A stretch of DNA of 64,000 nt, from contig NZ_CP102509.1 in the NCBI RefSeq assembly GCF_024611995.1, positions 3,286,001 to 3,350,000 of the forward strand. The letters run 5' to 3'. The translations under genes were made by a program, and so were the position numbers. This document shows positions 33,955 to 42,131 of this stretch, piece after piece. The DNA is from Streptomyces sp. NBC_00162 (lineage in GTDB: Bacteria; Actinomycetota; Actinomycetes; Streptomycetales; Streptomycetaceae). The notes beneath the pieces were generated by a model, which saw nothing but the letters and a program-made list of their open reading frames with translations, was not told the origin of the DNA and made no database searches. Within the stretch, counting starts at the first letter, position 1. Each line of letters begins with the position of its first letter.

Positions 33955-36027
33955 TCACAGGTCGCCCTGGAGCGGCTCGTCCTCGGGCAGGGCGCGTGCG
34001 GGGTCGTTCCAGACGAGTGCCGCCCCCGCCGTCCAGTACGCGTCCGGGTCGGCCCCGTACGCCCGCCCCCGCAGCGCCTGCAACCGCAGCGGCAGCACCT
34101 CCGCCCGTCCGGCGTCGGCCAGTTCCTCCCGCAGCCCGCGGTGGAAGGGGGCGCACGACACCCCCGGATCCGCCGGGGGCCGCCGGCACACCACCACCCC
34201 GTACCCGGCGTCCCGCACCGCATGCAGCGAGCCGAGCGTGGGCTCCTCCGCCGCTGCCCGGCAGTGCACGGGCACGGTGTTGTCCGGGAGCCCGGCCAGC
34301 CAGCCCGCGGACGGGCTGCGCGGCCGTCCCCGCACACAGTCGGCCCGTTCGTCCAGCAGCGGTCCCGCCTGCGCCCGCGCCCACCGGGCGGCCGCCGCGG
34401 GCGCGGGGTCCGCGGCCGGGTACCGGAACACCACCGGCCGCTGCACCCCCACCGGCACCCTGCCCACCAGCACCCACTCGTCCGCCGCCAGCCCGAACAG
34501 CTCCGGGGCGACGGCCACTTCGAGCGGAGCCGCCGCCTCGTGGGTGTCGCAGCGCCGGAAGGCCTCGGCGAGCGGGGCCCGTAACGCCTCCGGCAGGCCC
34601 GCCTCGGTGGCCCGTACCCCGGAGTCCACCGGTGTCACCCGCCCCGGATGTTCCGGGCCCGCCAGCACCGCCACCCGCCAGTCGTAGACGTCCTCCCAGC
34701 CGTGCGCCCACACCTCCAGCAGGACCGACGCCCCGGGGGGCAGCCCGCCGGACGGCCGGACCGGACCGTGCACCGCCTGCCCGGCCAGGGCCCGCCGGCG
34801 CCGCGCCCGCTCGGCCAGGCCCCGCTCGTGGCGCTCGCCGAGCTCCCGGCGCAGCGGGCGCCACAGCCGCTCGGCGGTGGCCCGTACCCAGTCCCACAAC
34901 TCCTCGTCGGCGCCCGGCGTCGGCGGCTCGCGGTAGTCGGCCACGCTCACGTCCGTCGCGTACCGGAGCATGGCCGCGGCCTCCCCCGCCCCGCCCGGCG
35001 GGTCGTGCAGCAGCCCCAGGCCGTCGCGCCAGCTGAGCGGGGCGAGCGGATGCGGCTCCGGCTCCTCCCCGCGCGCCGCCTCCACCAGGGCCCGTACGAC
35101 CTCCGAGGAGCCCGGCGGGGGCAGTTCGGCGAGCAGCCCGCACAGGGTGGTGCGCTCGCCGGGGGTGAGCCGGCCGCGCCCGCCGTACGGGTCACCGTCC
35201 CCGGCCGGGAGTTCGCCGTGCGCGTCCGTCCAGGTCCGGCGGCTGTTGAGGTCGCTGAGGTGCTGGTCGTAGTGGTGCAGGTCGTGGGCCTGCATGACCC
35301 GGCGGTAGAGCCCGGTCTGGCCGCGCGCGGGCATCGGCAGGGTGCGCAGCTGCACGACGGAGACGGCGAGCCCGCCGCCCCCGGTGTGCCGCCGGGCTTT
35401 GACCACGCCGACGACCTCGCCGCGGGCCAGGTCGACCACCGGCCCGCCGGACATTCCGGGATCGATCTCGTCGTCGTCGCCGAGCCGGATGGCCGCGCCG
35501 TGGCCCGCGGTGCCGCGCAGCCGGGTGGTGCGGCCCGTGATCTCGGGCGTGCCCAGGTCTTCGGTGCAGCCGAAGTAGGCGACCTCGTCGAAGCGGGGCC
35601 TGGAGCGGTCGGTCAGCCAGACGCAGGCGTGCGAGACGGGGGCCAGGACCCTGATCAGCGCCAGGTCGGGCAGGTCCCACAGGGCCTGCCGGCCGGGACG
35701 CCGCTCCTCCAGCCGCTCGGGCAGTACGCACTCCACGCGCCCGGCGACCGTACCGGTGGAGCCGTTGCCGGTGACGCTGACCCCTGAGGAGAAGGTGATG
35801 CCTACCTCGCGCCCCGTCAGACGCACCGCAGCACCCCCTTCACCGACCACGTGCGCACACGTCAGGACCCAGCCGGGGGCGATGAAGAAGCCGCTCCCCC
35901 AGGTGGGTCCGGTCCCAGCCGTTCCATACCCGTCCGGCGGGGCGTGGACGCGTACGGTCGCCGCCTGGACGAGGGGCTCCAGGAGCTCGAAGGCGCGCGC
36001 GGAGCCGGCCGTGCGCCCCTCCGTCAT
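33955..36027 (-). CDS. Trypsin-like serine protease with VMAP-like C-terminal domain
   Basis: 690-residue protein. The N-terminal chymotrypsin-fold domain has a complete triad: His59 in LTCAHVVG, Asp121 in LPDLALIRV, and Ser193 in DPGMSGGPVVD. There is no signal peptide, so it acts inside the cell. A helical middle (about 265-340; LTPGERTTLCGLLAELP) resembles effector-associated linkers, and the C-terminal 260 residues (EVWAHGWEDVYDWRVAVL, VAPELFGLAADEWVLV, RPVVFRYP, RWARAQAG) look like the VMAP-C domain of vWA-MoxR-associated proteins. In this system class the protease is the effector released by the ATPase switch. First gene of the cassette; ATG 36027. The VMAP assignment is by eye. Confidence 0.83.
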   Translation of the reverse strand: MTEGRTAGSARAFELLEPLVQAATVRVHAPPDGYGTAGTGPTWGSGFFIAPGWVLTCAHVVGEGGAAVRLTGREVGITFSSGVSVTGNGSTGTVAGRVECVLPERLEERRPGRQALWDLPDLALIRVLAPVSHACVWLTDRSRPRFDEVAYFGCTEDLGTPEITGRTTRLRGTAGHGAAIRLGDDDEIDPGMSGGPVVDLARGEVVGVVKARRHTGGGGLAVSVVQLRTLPMPARGQTGLYRRVMQAHDLHHYDQHLSDLNSRRTWTDAHGELPAGDGDPYGGRGRLTPGERTTLCGLLAELPPPGSSEVVRALVEAARGEEPEPHPLAPLSWRDGLGLLHDPPGGAGEAAAMLRYATDVSVADYREPPTPGADEELWDWVRATAERLWRPLRRELGERHERGLAERARRRRALAGQAVHGPVRPSGGLPPGASVLLEVWAHGWEDVYDWRVAVLAGPEHPGRVTPVDSGVRATEAGLPEALRAPLAEAFRRCDTHEAAAPLEVAVAPELFGLAADEWVLVGRVPVGVQRPVVFRYPAADPAPAAAARWARAQAGPLLDERADCVRGRPRSPSAGWLAGLPDNTVPVHCRAAAEEPTLGSLHAVRDAGYGVVVCRRPPADPGVSCAPFHRGLREELADAGRAEVLPLRLQALRGRAYGADPDAYWTAGAALVWNDPARALPEDEPLQGDL

Positions 36028-36157
36028 ACGCGCCCCCCCGCTCGTGAGGCGTCCAGGTTAGCGCCGGAGGCTCCGCAGCCGGGAGGCTTCGCGGCCGGGC
36101 GGATTATCCTGGCGGGAAACACCCCCTGAACACCCTCATCACGGCACGGAGCCCGAC

Positions 36158-36343
36158 TTGTACTTCACCGATCGCGGCATCGAGGAGCTGGAGAAGCGGC
36201 GCGGCGAGGAGGAGGTCACCTTCGAGTGGCTCGCCGAGCAGCTGCGCACCTTCGTCGACCTGAACCCGGACTTCGAGGTCCCGGTGGAACGCCTGGCCAC
36301 CTGGCTGGCCCGCCTGGACGACGAGGACGACGAGGACGAGTGA
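36158..36343 (+). CDS. DUF6104 family small protein
   Basis: 61-residue highly charged protein (MYFTDRGIEELEKRRGEEE, ending in an Asp/Glu run). It is well conserved in Streptomyces but has no known role. It starts at TTG 36158 with GGAG eight bases upstream; no ATG or GTG exists in the conserved part. It is divergent from the protease cassette and convergent with sodN, with a shared terminator hairpin. Confidence 0.85.
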   Translation: MYFTDRGIEELEKRRGEEEVTFEWLAEQLRTFVDLNPDFEVPVERLATWLARLDDEDDEDE

Positions 36344-36350
36344 CCCGTAC

Positions 36351-36391
36351 GAGAACGGCCCGGCTGCCAGGTGGGCAGTCGGGCCGTTCTC
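36351..36391. terminator. Bidirectional terminator between the DUF6104 gene and sodN
   Basis: An 18-base-pair stem with one G-T wobble (36351-36368 with 36374-36391, arms beginning GAGAACGGCCCG) and a five-base loop between two convergent genes. On the minus strand it would also form the 3' end of the sodN transcript. Confidence 0.8.
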
Positions 36392-36447
36392 GTTGTCGCG
36401 TCGCCCGCCGAAGACGGCGCGGGCGGGCAGGGGTACCGGGCGCCGGA

Positions 36448-36843
36448 TCAGGCGGCCTTGGTCTCCCAGAAGATGCGGTCGATCTCGGCGATGAGCTCGA
36501 GGGCCTTCTGGCCGGTCGCCGGGTCGTTCGACGCCTTGGCGGCCGAGAGGGCCTTCAGGGTGTCGTTGACCAGGGTGTGCAGCTGCGGGTACTTCTCGAA
36601 GTGCGGCGGCTTGAAGTAGTCGCTCCACAGCACCGAGACGTGGTGCTTCGCGAGCTCGGCGCGCTGCTCCTTGATGGTGATGGCGCGCGCGCGGAAGTCG
36701 GCGTCGTCGTTGGCCTGGTACTTCTCCTGCACGGCCTTGACGGACTCGGCCTCGATGCGGGCCTGGGCAGGGTCGTACACGCCGCACGGCAGATCGCAGT
36801 GGGCGGAGACCTTCGCCTTGGGGGCGAAGAGGCGGGAAAGCAT
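36448..36843 (-). CDS. sodN: Nickel-containing superoxide dismutase precursor
   Basis: 131-residue precursor of cytoplasmic Ni-SOD, which dismutates superoxide. The 14-residue propeptide MLSRLFAPKAKVSA is removed to expose the Ni hook HCDLPCGVYDPAQ, in which His15, Cys16 and Cys20 (precursor numbering) bind nickel. The rest is the four-helix bundle ending FWETKAA. Longer in-frame starts upstream are rejected because the propeptide length is fixed in the family. It is divergent from sodX, which makes the protease that cleaves the propeptide. Nickel-dependent regulation is known for the family; I see no clear Nur box. Confidence 0.98.
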   Translation of the reverse strand: MLSRLFAPKAKVSAHCDLPCGVYDPAQARIEAESVKAVQEKYQANDDADFRARAITIKEQRAELAKHHVSVLWSDYFKPPHFEKYPQLHTLVNDTLKALSAAKASNDPATGQKALELIAEIDRIFWETKAA

Positions 36844-37015
36844 GGAGTGTGTCCTCCTCGTGATCGTCTTCTCAAGGGGGAGATTACTCGCTCGGAATCG
36901 CCTTTTCGCGGTCGCCCCCATGGGCTTAGGACAAAAGTCCAGGGTCGCGGGCGGACCGGTGAGCGAATGTACGGATCCGTACGGCAGCATGCGGGGGGTG
37001 ACGAGGAGGTCGGGC

Positions 37016-37441
37016 ATGACGGAGAACGGGCGCCGCCCGCGCAAGCGGTTCGAGGTGCTGGAGGTGACGGGGCCGTCGATGGTGCCCACACTGCTCCACG
37101 GCGACCGGCTGGTGGTCCGCTACGGGGCGGCCGTCCGTCCGGGTGACGTGGTGGTGCTGCGCCACCCGTTCCAGCAGGACCTGTTGGTGGTCAAGCGCGC
37201 GGTGGAGCGGCGGCCGGGCCGCTGCTGGTGGGTGCTCGGCGACAACCCGTACAACGAGACCGGCGACAGCACCGTCTACGGGCCGGTGCCCGAGGAGCTG
37301 GTGCTGGCGACGGCGGTCCTGCGGTTCCGGCCGCGCGAGGACGCTCAGCGCTCGCTGAGGGCGCGGCTCTCGTGGGCGGCCTCGGCGCTGCGCCCGCTCT
37401 GGGCGGACGCCTCGGCCTCCAGCCGCTTGCGGGCGCGGTAG
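37016..37441 (+). CDS. sodX: Nickel superoxide dismutase maturation protease
   Basis: 141-residue S24/S26 signal-peptidase-like serine protease that trims the Ni-SOD propeptide. Catalytic Ser is in VTGPSMVPTLLHGD (near residue 21) and the Lys in DLLVVKRAVERR (near 61); WWVLGDNPYNETGDSTVYGPV is the conserved family box. There is no membrane anchor at the N-terminus. ATG 37016 follows GAGGAGG by seven bases. The last 97 bases overlap the convergent CGNR gene, so the two transcripts are antisense over that stretch. Confidence 0.92.
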   Translation: MTENGRRPRKRFEVLEVTGPSMVPTLLHGDRLVVRYGAAVRPGDVVVLRHPFQQDLLVVKRAVERRPGRCWWVLGDNPYNETGDSTVYGPVPEELVLATAVLRFRPREDAQRSLRARLSWAASALRPLWADASASSRLRAR

Positions 37442-37974
37442 GCCGCCACGTTCGCCCGGGTGGCGCACCGGTCGGAGCAGTACCGCCGGGAGCGGTTGGT
37501 GGAGGTGTCGAGGTAGGCGTTGCGGCAGGGCGCGGCCTGGCACAGGCCGAGCCGGTCGGGGCCGTGCTCGGTGAGGTGGAAGGCCAGGCCGAAGGAGGCC
37601 ATGGCGGCGTAGCCCGCGGAGGCGTTCGAGGGGTGCTCGGCGAGGTGGATGTGCCAGTCGGGGGCGCCGTCCTCGCCGAGGGTCTCGTGGCCGGAGACCT
37701 GGGGGCTGACGGGGAACTCCATGAGCAGCGAGTTCAGCAGGTCGACGGCGAGGACGTGGTCGCCGCCGTCGGCCGCCTCGAAGACTGCGCGCAGCCGGCC
37801 GCGGACGTTGCGGAAGCGGGTGACGTCGGTGTCGGTGACCCGGCGGGCCATCTGCACGCTGGCGCCGAACAGGGCGCGAACGGCGTCGACCGAGGTCAGC
37901 GAGTCCTTGTTGCGGGCCGGCTCCTCGGTGTTGACCAGGCGCACGGCGAAGTCCGAGTAATGGGCCAGTTCCAC
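37345..37974 (-). CDS. CGNR zinc-finger protein (ABATE domain)
   Basis: 209-residue probable transcription factor. The N-terminal ABATE-like domain runs to about 140, and the C-terminal CGNR zinc finger is LGLCQAAPCRNAYLDTSTNRSRRYCSDRCATRANVAAYRARKR, with the four zinc-binding Cys and the conserved S-x-N-R-S-R-R-Y-C pattern. GTG 37974 with AAGGAC upstream. Its 3' end overlaps sodX by 97 bases in the opposite sense. The ligand is unknown. Confidence 0.9.
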   Translation of the reverse strand: MELAHYSDFAVRLVNTEEPARNKDSLTSVDAVRALFGASVQMARRVTDTDVTRFRNVRGRLRAVFEAADGGDHVLAVDLLNSLLMEFPVSPQVSGHETLGEDGAPDWHIHLAEHPSNASAGYAAMASFGLAFHLTEHGPDRLGLCQAAPCRNAYLDTSTNRSRRYCSDRCATRANVAAYRARKRLEAEASAQSGRSAEAAHESRALSER

Positions 37975-38056
37975 TTGTAGTCCTTACGGCTGCGGATTAG
38001 TGTCTCCGGTAACGGCTGAGACGTATTCGAGGGTATTACGTATGGAGGGGTTCGCG

Positions 38057-38830
38057 ATGGTGGATACGACGGGGACGGCCGGTACCAGCGCCTACTGGCA
38101 GGCATGGCAGGACAGCTGGGACCGCCAGCAGGAGTGGTACATGCCCGACCGCGAGGAGCGGTTCCGGGTGATGCTGGACATGGTCGAGGCCCTGGTCGGC
38201 CCCGCCCCCCGGGTGCTGGATCTCGCGTGCGGTACGGGAAGTATTACGGACCGCGTGCTCAAGCGGTTCCCGGAGGCCACCAGCACGGGCGTCGACCTCG
38301 ACCCGGCGCTGCTGGCCATCGCCCGGGGCCACTTCGCGGGCGACGACCGGGTCACCTTCGTGACCGCCGACCTCAAGGACCCCGAGTGGCGCGCGGCCCT
38401 CCCCCACGACGCGTACGACGCGGTCCTGACGGCGACGGCCCTGCACTGGCTGCCCAGCAAGGACCTGGCCGTGCTGTACGGGCAGCTCGCGCCCCTGGTC
38501 CGCCCGGGCGGGGTGTTCATGAACGCCGATCACATGCCCGACCCGGCCACCCCGCGCATCGACGCCGCCGAGCACGCCCACCGGCACGCCGGGATGGACC
38601 GCGCCAAGGCGTCCGGGGTGCCCGACTGGCGCGAGTGGTGGGCCCTGGCCGCCGCGGATCCGGTACTGGCCGAGCCCGTGAAGCGGCGCTTCGAGATCTA
38701 CGGGGAGCACGCCGACGGCGACACCCCCTCCGAGGCCTGGCACGCACGCACCCTGCTCGACGCGGGGTTCGCGGAGGCCCGTACGGTCTGGCGCTCCCCC
38801 TCGGACGGGCTGGTCCTAGGTCTGAAGTAG
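38057..38830 (+). CDS. Class I SAM-dependent methyltransferase
   Basis: 257-residue methyltransferase. SAM-binding motif I is VLDLACGTGSITDRVL, with GVDLDPALLAIARGHF (acidic loop), VTADLKDPEW and YDAVLTATALHWL (motif IV region). Substrate unknown, but it looks like a small-molecule methyltransferase. The ATG at 38057 sits six bases after GGAGGGG; the ATG at 38042 lies inside that ribosome-binding site and is rejected. Confidence 0.88.
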   Translation: MVDTTGTAGTSAYWQAWQDSWDRQQEWYMPDREERFRVMLDMVEALVGPAPRVLDLACGTGSITDRVLKRFPEATSTGVDLDPALLAIARGHFAGDDRVTFVTADLKDPEWRAALPHDAYDAVLTATALHWLPSKDLAVLYGQLAPLVRPGGVFMNADHMPDPATPRIDAAEHAHRHAGMDRAKASGVPDWREWWALAAADPVLAEPVKRRFEIYGEHADGDTPSEAWHARTLLDAGFAEARTVWRSPSDGLVLGLK

Positions 38831-38845
38831 GGACTCGAGAACGGC

Positions 38846-38880
38846 GGAGGGGCGGTACGGGAATCCCGTACCGCCCCTCC
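38846..38880. terminator. Bidirectional terminator hairpin
   Basis: A perfect 16-base-pair stem (38846-38861 with 38865-38880, arms beginning GGAGGGGCGG) with a three-base loop between the convergent methyltransferase and ABC transporter genes. Confidence 0.85.
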
Positions 38881-38900
38881 TTCGCACGTACGGCCCGGTG

Positions 38901-39665
38901 TCAGAGCACCTTGGACAGGAACGCCTTCGTCCGGTCGTGCTGCGGGTTGCCCAGCACATCGCGCGGGTGGCCGGACTCGACCACCACGCCGCCGTCCATG
39001 AAGACGAGGTTGTCGCCGACCTCGCGGGCGAAGCCCATCTCGTGCGTGACCACGATCATGGTCATGCCCGACTCGGCCAGGTCCCGCATGACGTCGAGGA
39101 CGTCACCCACCAGCTCCGGGTCGAGCGCCGAGGTGGGCTCGTCGAAGAGCATCAGCTTCGGCTCCATGGCGAGCGCGCGGGCGATCGCCACGCGCTGCTG
39201 CTGGCCGCCGGAGAGCTGGGTGGGGTAGTTCCCGCCCTTGTCGCCGAGGCCCACGCGGTCCAGGAGGCGTGCGGCACGCTCGCGCGCCACCGCCTTGGAC
39301 TCGCCCTTGACCATGACCGGGGCTTCCATGACGTTCTCTATGGCCGTCATGTGCGGGAAGAGGTTGAAGCGCTGGAAGACCATGCCGATGTCCCGGCGCT
39401 GGGCCGCGACCTCGCTGTCCTTCAGCTCGTAGAGCTTGTCGCCCTTCTCGCGGTAGCCGACGAGGGTCCCGTCGACGTACAGCCGTCCGGCGTTGACCTG
39501 CTCCAGGTGGTTGATGCACCGCAGGAAGGTCGACTTGCCGGAGCCGGACGGGCCGACCAGGCAGAAGACCTCACGCGGGGCGACCTCCAGGTCGATGCCC
39601 TTGAGGATGTGCGCCGCACCGTAGGACTTGTGGACGCCCTCGGCCTTCACCATGGCAGTCGTCAT
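38901..39665 (-). CDS. Polar amino acid ABC transporter, ATP-binding protein
   Basis: 254-residue ATPase of a PAAT-family importer. Walker [11 protein letters not shown]-loop [12 protein letters not shown], signature [17 protein letters not shown] and Walker [13 protein letters not shown] are intact, and the H-loop is VVTHEMGFA. It closes a three-gene operon (binding protein, permease, ATPase) and overlaps the permease stop by one base. Glutamate/glutamine or another polar amino acid is the likely substrate class. Confidence 0.95.
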   Translation of the reverse strand: MTTAMVKAEGVHKSYGAAHILKGIDLEVAPREVFCLVGPSGSGKSTFLRCINHLEQVNAGRLYVDGTLVGYREKGDKLYELKDSEVAAQRRDIGMVFQRFNLFPHMTAIENVMEAPVMVKGESKAVARERAARLLDRVGLGDKGGNYPTQLSGGQQQRVAIARALAMEPKLMLFDEPTSALDPELVGDVLDVMRDLAESGMTMIVVTHEMGFAREVGDNLVFMDGGVVVESGHPRDVLGNPQHDRTKAFLSKVL

Positions 39666-40606
39666 CAGGCCACCGCCTTGCGGTTCGAGAAGCGGGACAG
39701 TTTCGCCTTGATCTTCTGCAGCGGCGTGGGCGGCAGCGAGCGGAGCGCACCGCGGGCGTAGCGGCGCTCCAGGTAGTACTGGCCGACGCTGAACACGCTG
39801 GTCAGGGCGAGGTACCAGATCGACGCGACGAAGAACATCTCCATCACCGCGAACGAGGTGGACGCGATGTCCTGGGCCGCGCGCAGCAGGTCGAAGTACT
39901 GCACGGCGACGACGAGCGACGAGGTCTTGAGCATGTTGATGAACTCGTTGCCCGACGGCGGCACGATCACCCGCATGGCCTGCGGCAGCACGACGCGGCG
40001 CATGGTCTGCATCCGGGTCATGCCGAGCGCGTGCGACGCCTCGCTCTGGCCCTCGTCGACCGACTGGATGCCGGCCCGGACGATCTCCGCCATGTACGCG
40101 CCCTCGTTGAGGCCGAGACCCAGCAGGGCTGCCAGGAAGGGCGTCATGACCTGGGTCATCTCGTCCTTGTAGAACCCGAGGTTCAGGATCGGGAAGATCA
40201 GGGCGAGGTTGAACCAGATGAGGAGCTGCACGTACACCGGGGTGCCGCGGAAGAGCCAGATGTAGAACCAGGAGATGGTGCTGGTCACCGGGTTCTTCGA
40301 GAGGCGCATCACGGCGAAGAGGACACCGAGCACCAGGCCCAGGGCCATCGAGGCGACGCTGATCCAGATCGTGTTGACGACGCCACGCAGGATGGTGGGG
40401 TCGAACAGCTTCTCCGGCACGGTCGCCCAGCGCACGTTGCCCTGCGAGAAGGCGATCGCGAGGGCCACTACCAGGCCGATGACGACCACAGCGCTGATCC
40501 AGCGGCCGTAGTGGCGGACCGGGATGGCGCGGATCATCTCGGGGGGGACGGCCCCGGCCGGCGGGGTGTCCGCCGGGTCCGGGACCTTGTCGAGCTTGTC
40601 AGTCAC
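39665..40606 (-). CDS. Polar amino acid ABC transporter, permease
   Basis: 313-residue inner-membrane permease (HisM/GlnP family). It has a cytoplasmic N-terminal tail of about 35 residues, then helices including [15 protein letters not shown] and [19 protein letters not shown], and the EAA loop [22 protein letters not shown] that docks to the ATPase. Only one permease gene is present, so it presumably works as a homodimer. GTG 40606; gap of 38 bases from the binding-protein gene. Confidence 0.95.
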   Translation of the reverse strand: MTDKLDKVPDPADTPPAGAVPPEMIRAIPVRHYGRWISAVVVIGLVVALAIAFSQGNVRWATVPEKLFDPTILRGVVNTIWISVASMALGLVLGVLFAVMRLSKNPVTSTISWFYIWLFRGTPVYVQLLIWFNLALIFPILNLGFYKDEMTQVMTPFLAALLGLGLNEGAYMAEIVRAGIQSVDEGQSEASHALGMTRMQTMRRVVLPQAMRVIVPPSGNEFINMLKTSSLVVAVQYFDLLRAAQDIASTSFAVMEMFFVASIWYLALTSVFSVGQYYLERRYARGALRSLPPTPLQKIKAKLSRFSNRKAVA

Positions 40607-40644
40607 AGTGACTGCCCTTCAGTGTGCTGCGGTCTGCGCGGAGA

Positions 40645-41607
40645 TCAGGAGCCTGCGTTGATCTTGGCTTCGGTCACGGCGCCGGAGCCCGCATTCCACT
40701 TGTCCAGGGCGGCCTTGTACGTGCCGTCCTTGATGACCGCGTCGAGGGCTTCCTTGAGCGCGTCGCGCAGCTCGGTGTTCTTCTTGTCCACGGCGATGCC
40801 GAAGAGGCCGGCGTCGGTCGGGTTGGCGATGGCCTCGAAGTCGTTGCCGCCGCCCGCGGTCTGCGCGATGTACGCGGCGACCGGGGAGTCGTTCAGGTCG
40901 GCGACGGCGCCGCCGGCCTTCACGCGGGTCTGGGCCTCGGCGTCGGTCGGGAAGGACTCGATGCCGATCTCGCCCTTGCCGGCCGCCTTGCACTTCTCGG
41001 ACTGGTCCTTGGCGGACTGCTCGTACGTCGTGCCGCGCTGGACGGCGACCTTCTTGCCGCACAGGTCGTCGAGGGTCTTGATGCCCTCGGGGTTGCCCTT
41101 CTTGACCAGGATGCCGGTCGAGGCGGAGAAGTAGTCGACGAAGTCGACACCGGCACCGGTCTTGGCGCCCTTGTCGTCCAGGCCCTCCTGACGGGCCTTG
41201 GTGTCGGTGAGCGAGGACATGACCAGGTCGCTGCGGCCCGTCTGCATGCTGCCGATCAGGGTGTCGAAGGTGCCGGACTCGAACTTGAACGTCACACCGA
41301 GCTGCTTGGCCAGGGCCGCCGCCACGTCGGGGTCGACACCGACGATCTTGCCGCCCTCGGTGAACTCCATCGGAGCGTAGGTCGCGTCCGTACCGACCTT
41401 GATGACACCCGCGTCCTGGATCTTCTTCGGAAGCTTCGAGAAGAGCGGTGCGCTGCTGTTGTTCGCCTGGCCCGACGGGGTCGTGGAGGCCTTGTCCGTC
41501 TGGTCGCCACAGCCGGTGAGGATCAGGGCGCCGGCGACCGCGATCGCGCCGACCGCGGCGATCCGGGACCGTGCGGCGGTCGTACGACGGGTGATGCTTG
41601 CGGTCAT
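40645..41607 (-). CDS. Polar amino acid ABC transporter, substrate-binding lipoprotein
   Basis: 320-residue solute-binding lipoprotein. The signal peptide ends in the lipobox LTGC (Cys near 33), then a Ser/Thr/Asn-rich linker. SBP_bac_3 motifs include IKVGTDATYAPMEF, VGVDPDVAAALAKQLGV, and DLVMSSLTDTKAR. The first position of the operon matches its usual higher expression. The start ATG 41607 precedes a basic ITRRTTAARSR segment. Confidence 0.95.
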   Translation of the reverse strand: MTASITRRTTAARSRIAAVGAIAVAGALILTGCGDQTDKASTTPSGQANNSSAPLFSKLPKKIQDAGVIKVGTDATYAPMEFTEGGKIVGVDPDVAAALAKQLGVTFKFESGTFDTLIGSMQTGRSDLVMSSLTDTKARQEGLDDKGAKTGAGVDFVDYFSASTGILVKKGNPEGIKTLDDLCGKKVAVQRGTTYEQSAKDQSEKCKAAGKGEIGIESFPTDAEAQTRVKAGGAVADLNDSPVAAYIAQTAGGGNDFEAIANPTDAGLFGIAVDKKNTELRDALKEALDAVIKDGTYKAALDKWNAGSGAVTEAKINAGS

Positions 41608-42131
41608 GAGCGGGTTCCTCCGGCTGGTGGAAAAGCACCGAAAAATGGTCGGGCACGCACCATCGAGTGTCGCGACCTTGTGTGATTACGGCATCTTGCC
41701 ATTCGGACTGCCGCATTCAGGGTGCCCGTGAGGTCAAAATCAGATAACGGACACGCCCGACGACCCAACAGGACTGCGGGCAAGGGCCCTCGGAGCCGCA
41801 CAAAACGCCGTGACCAGCCCGTTTGGGCTCACTATTTGCGGCGCGTCTCGCCCATTGGACACAAGGGTTTGGACTTTTAGCCAAAACCATGACAAGCAGC
41901 CTATGGTCGAGCCGGAATCGACTCGTCTGGGTGAGCGTTCATCCGGTAGAACAGATCCTTACACCCCTCATCCGGGGCTCAGGGCGCGCGTGCGGCGCGC
42001 CCGCGCGTACGAACCTCCCCTCCGCGGAGGCGGTCCAACCGTCGATGCGGAGTACGAACGCGGTGCCCGCCCACCCCTTAACCAGGAGTGGCCACCCTCA
42101 ACGATTCAAAGGACTTAAGGGGTCACACAAA
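41608..42131. other. Divergent regulatory region between the amino acid transporter and malic enzyme genes
   Basis: About 520 bases without a gene. On the plus strand, TTGGAC (41855-41860), 17 bases and TAGCCA (41878-41883) form a possible promoter for malic enzyme, and TTTGG-N8-CCAAA (41868-41885) is a small palindrome covering its downstream half. The leader to the start at 42132 would be about 240 bases. No riboswitch or small gene is recognisable; the minus-strand promoter was not identified. Confidence 0.4.

Noticed and set aside
29403..35036. A 1877-codon open frame on the plus strand across the protease/MoxR/vWA genes
   Set aside because: It is antisense to three genes with clear motifs, and its Pro/Arg/Gly-rich translation is the usual result of reading high-G+C genes backwards.
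36844..37089. Longer N-terminus for sodN
   Set aside because: It would precede the fixed 14-residue propeptide and would overlap sodX; Ni-SOD precursors do not have such extensions.
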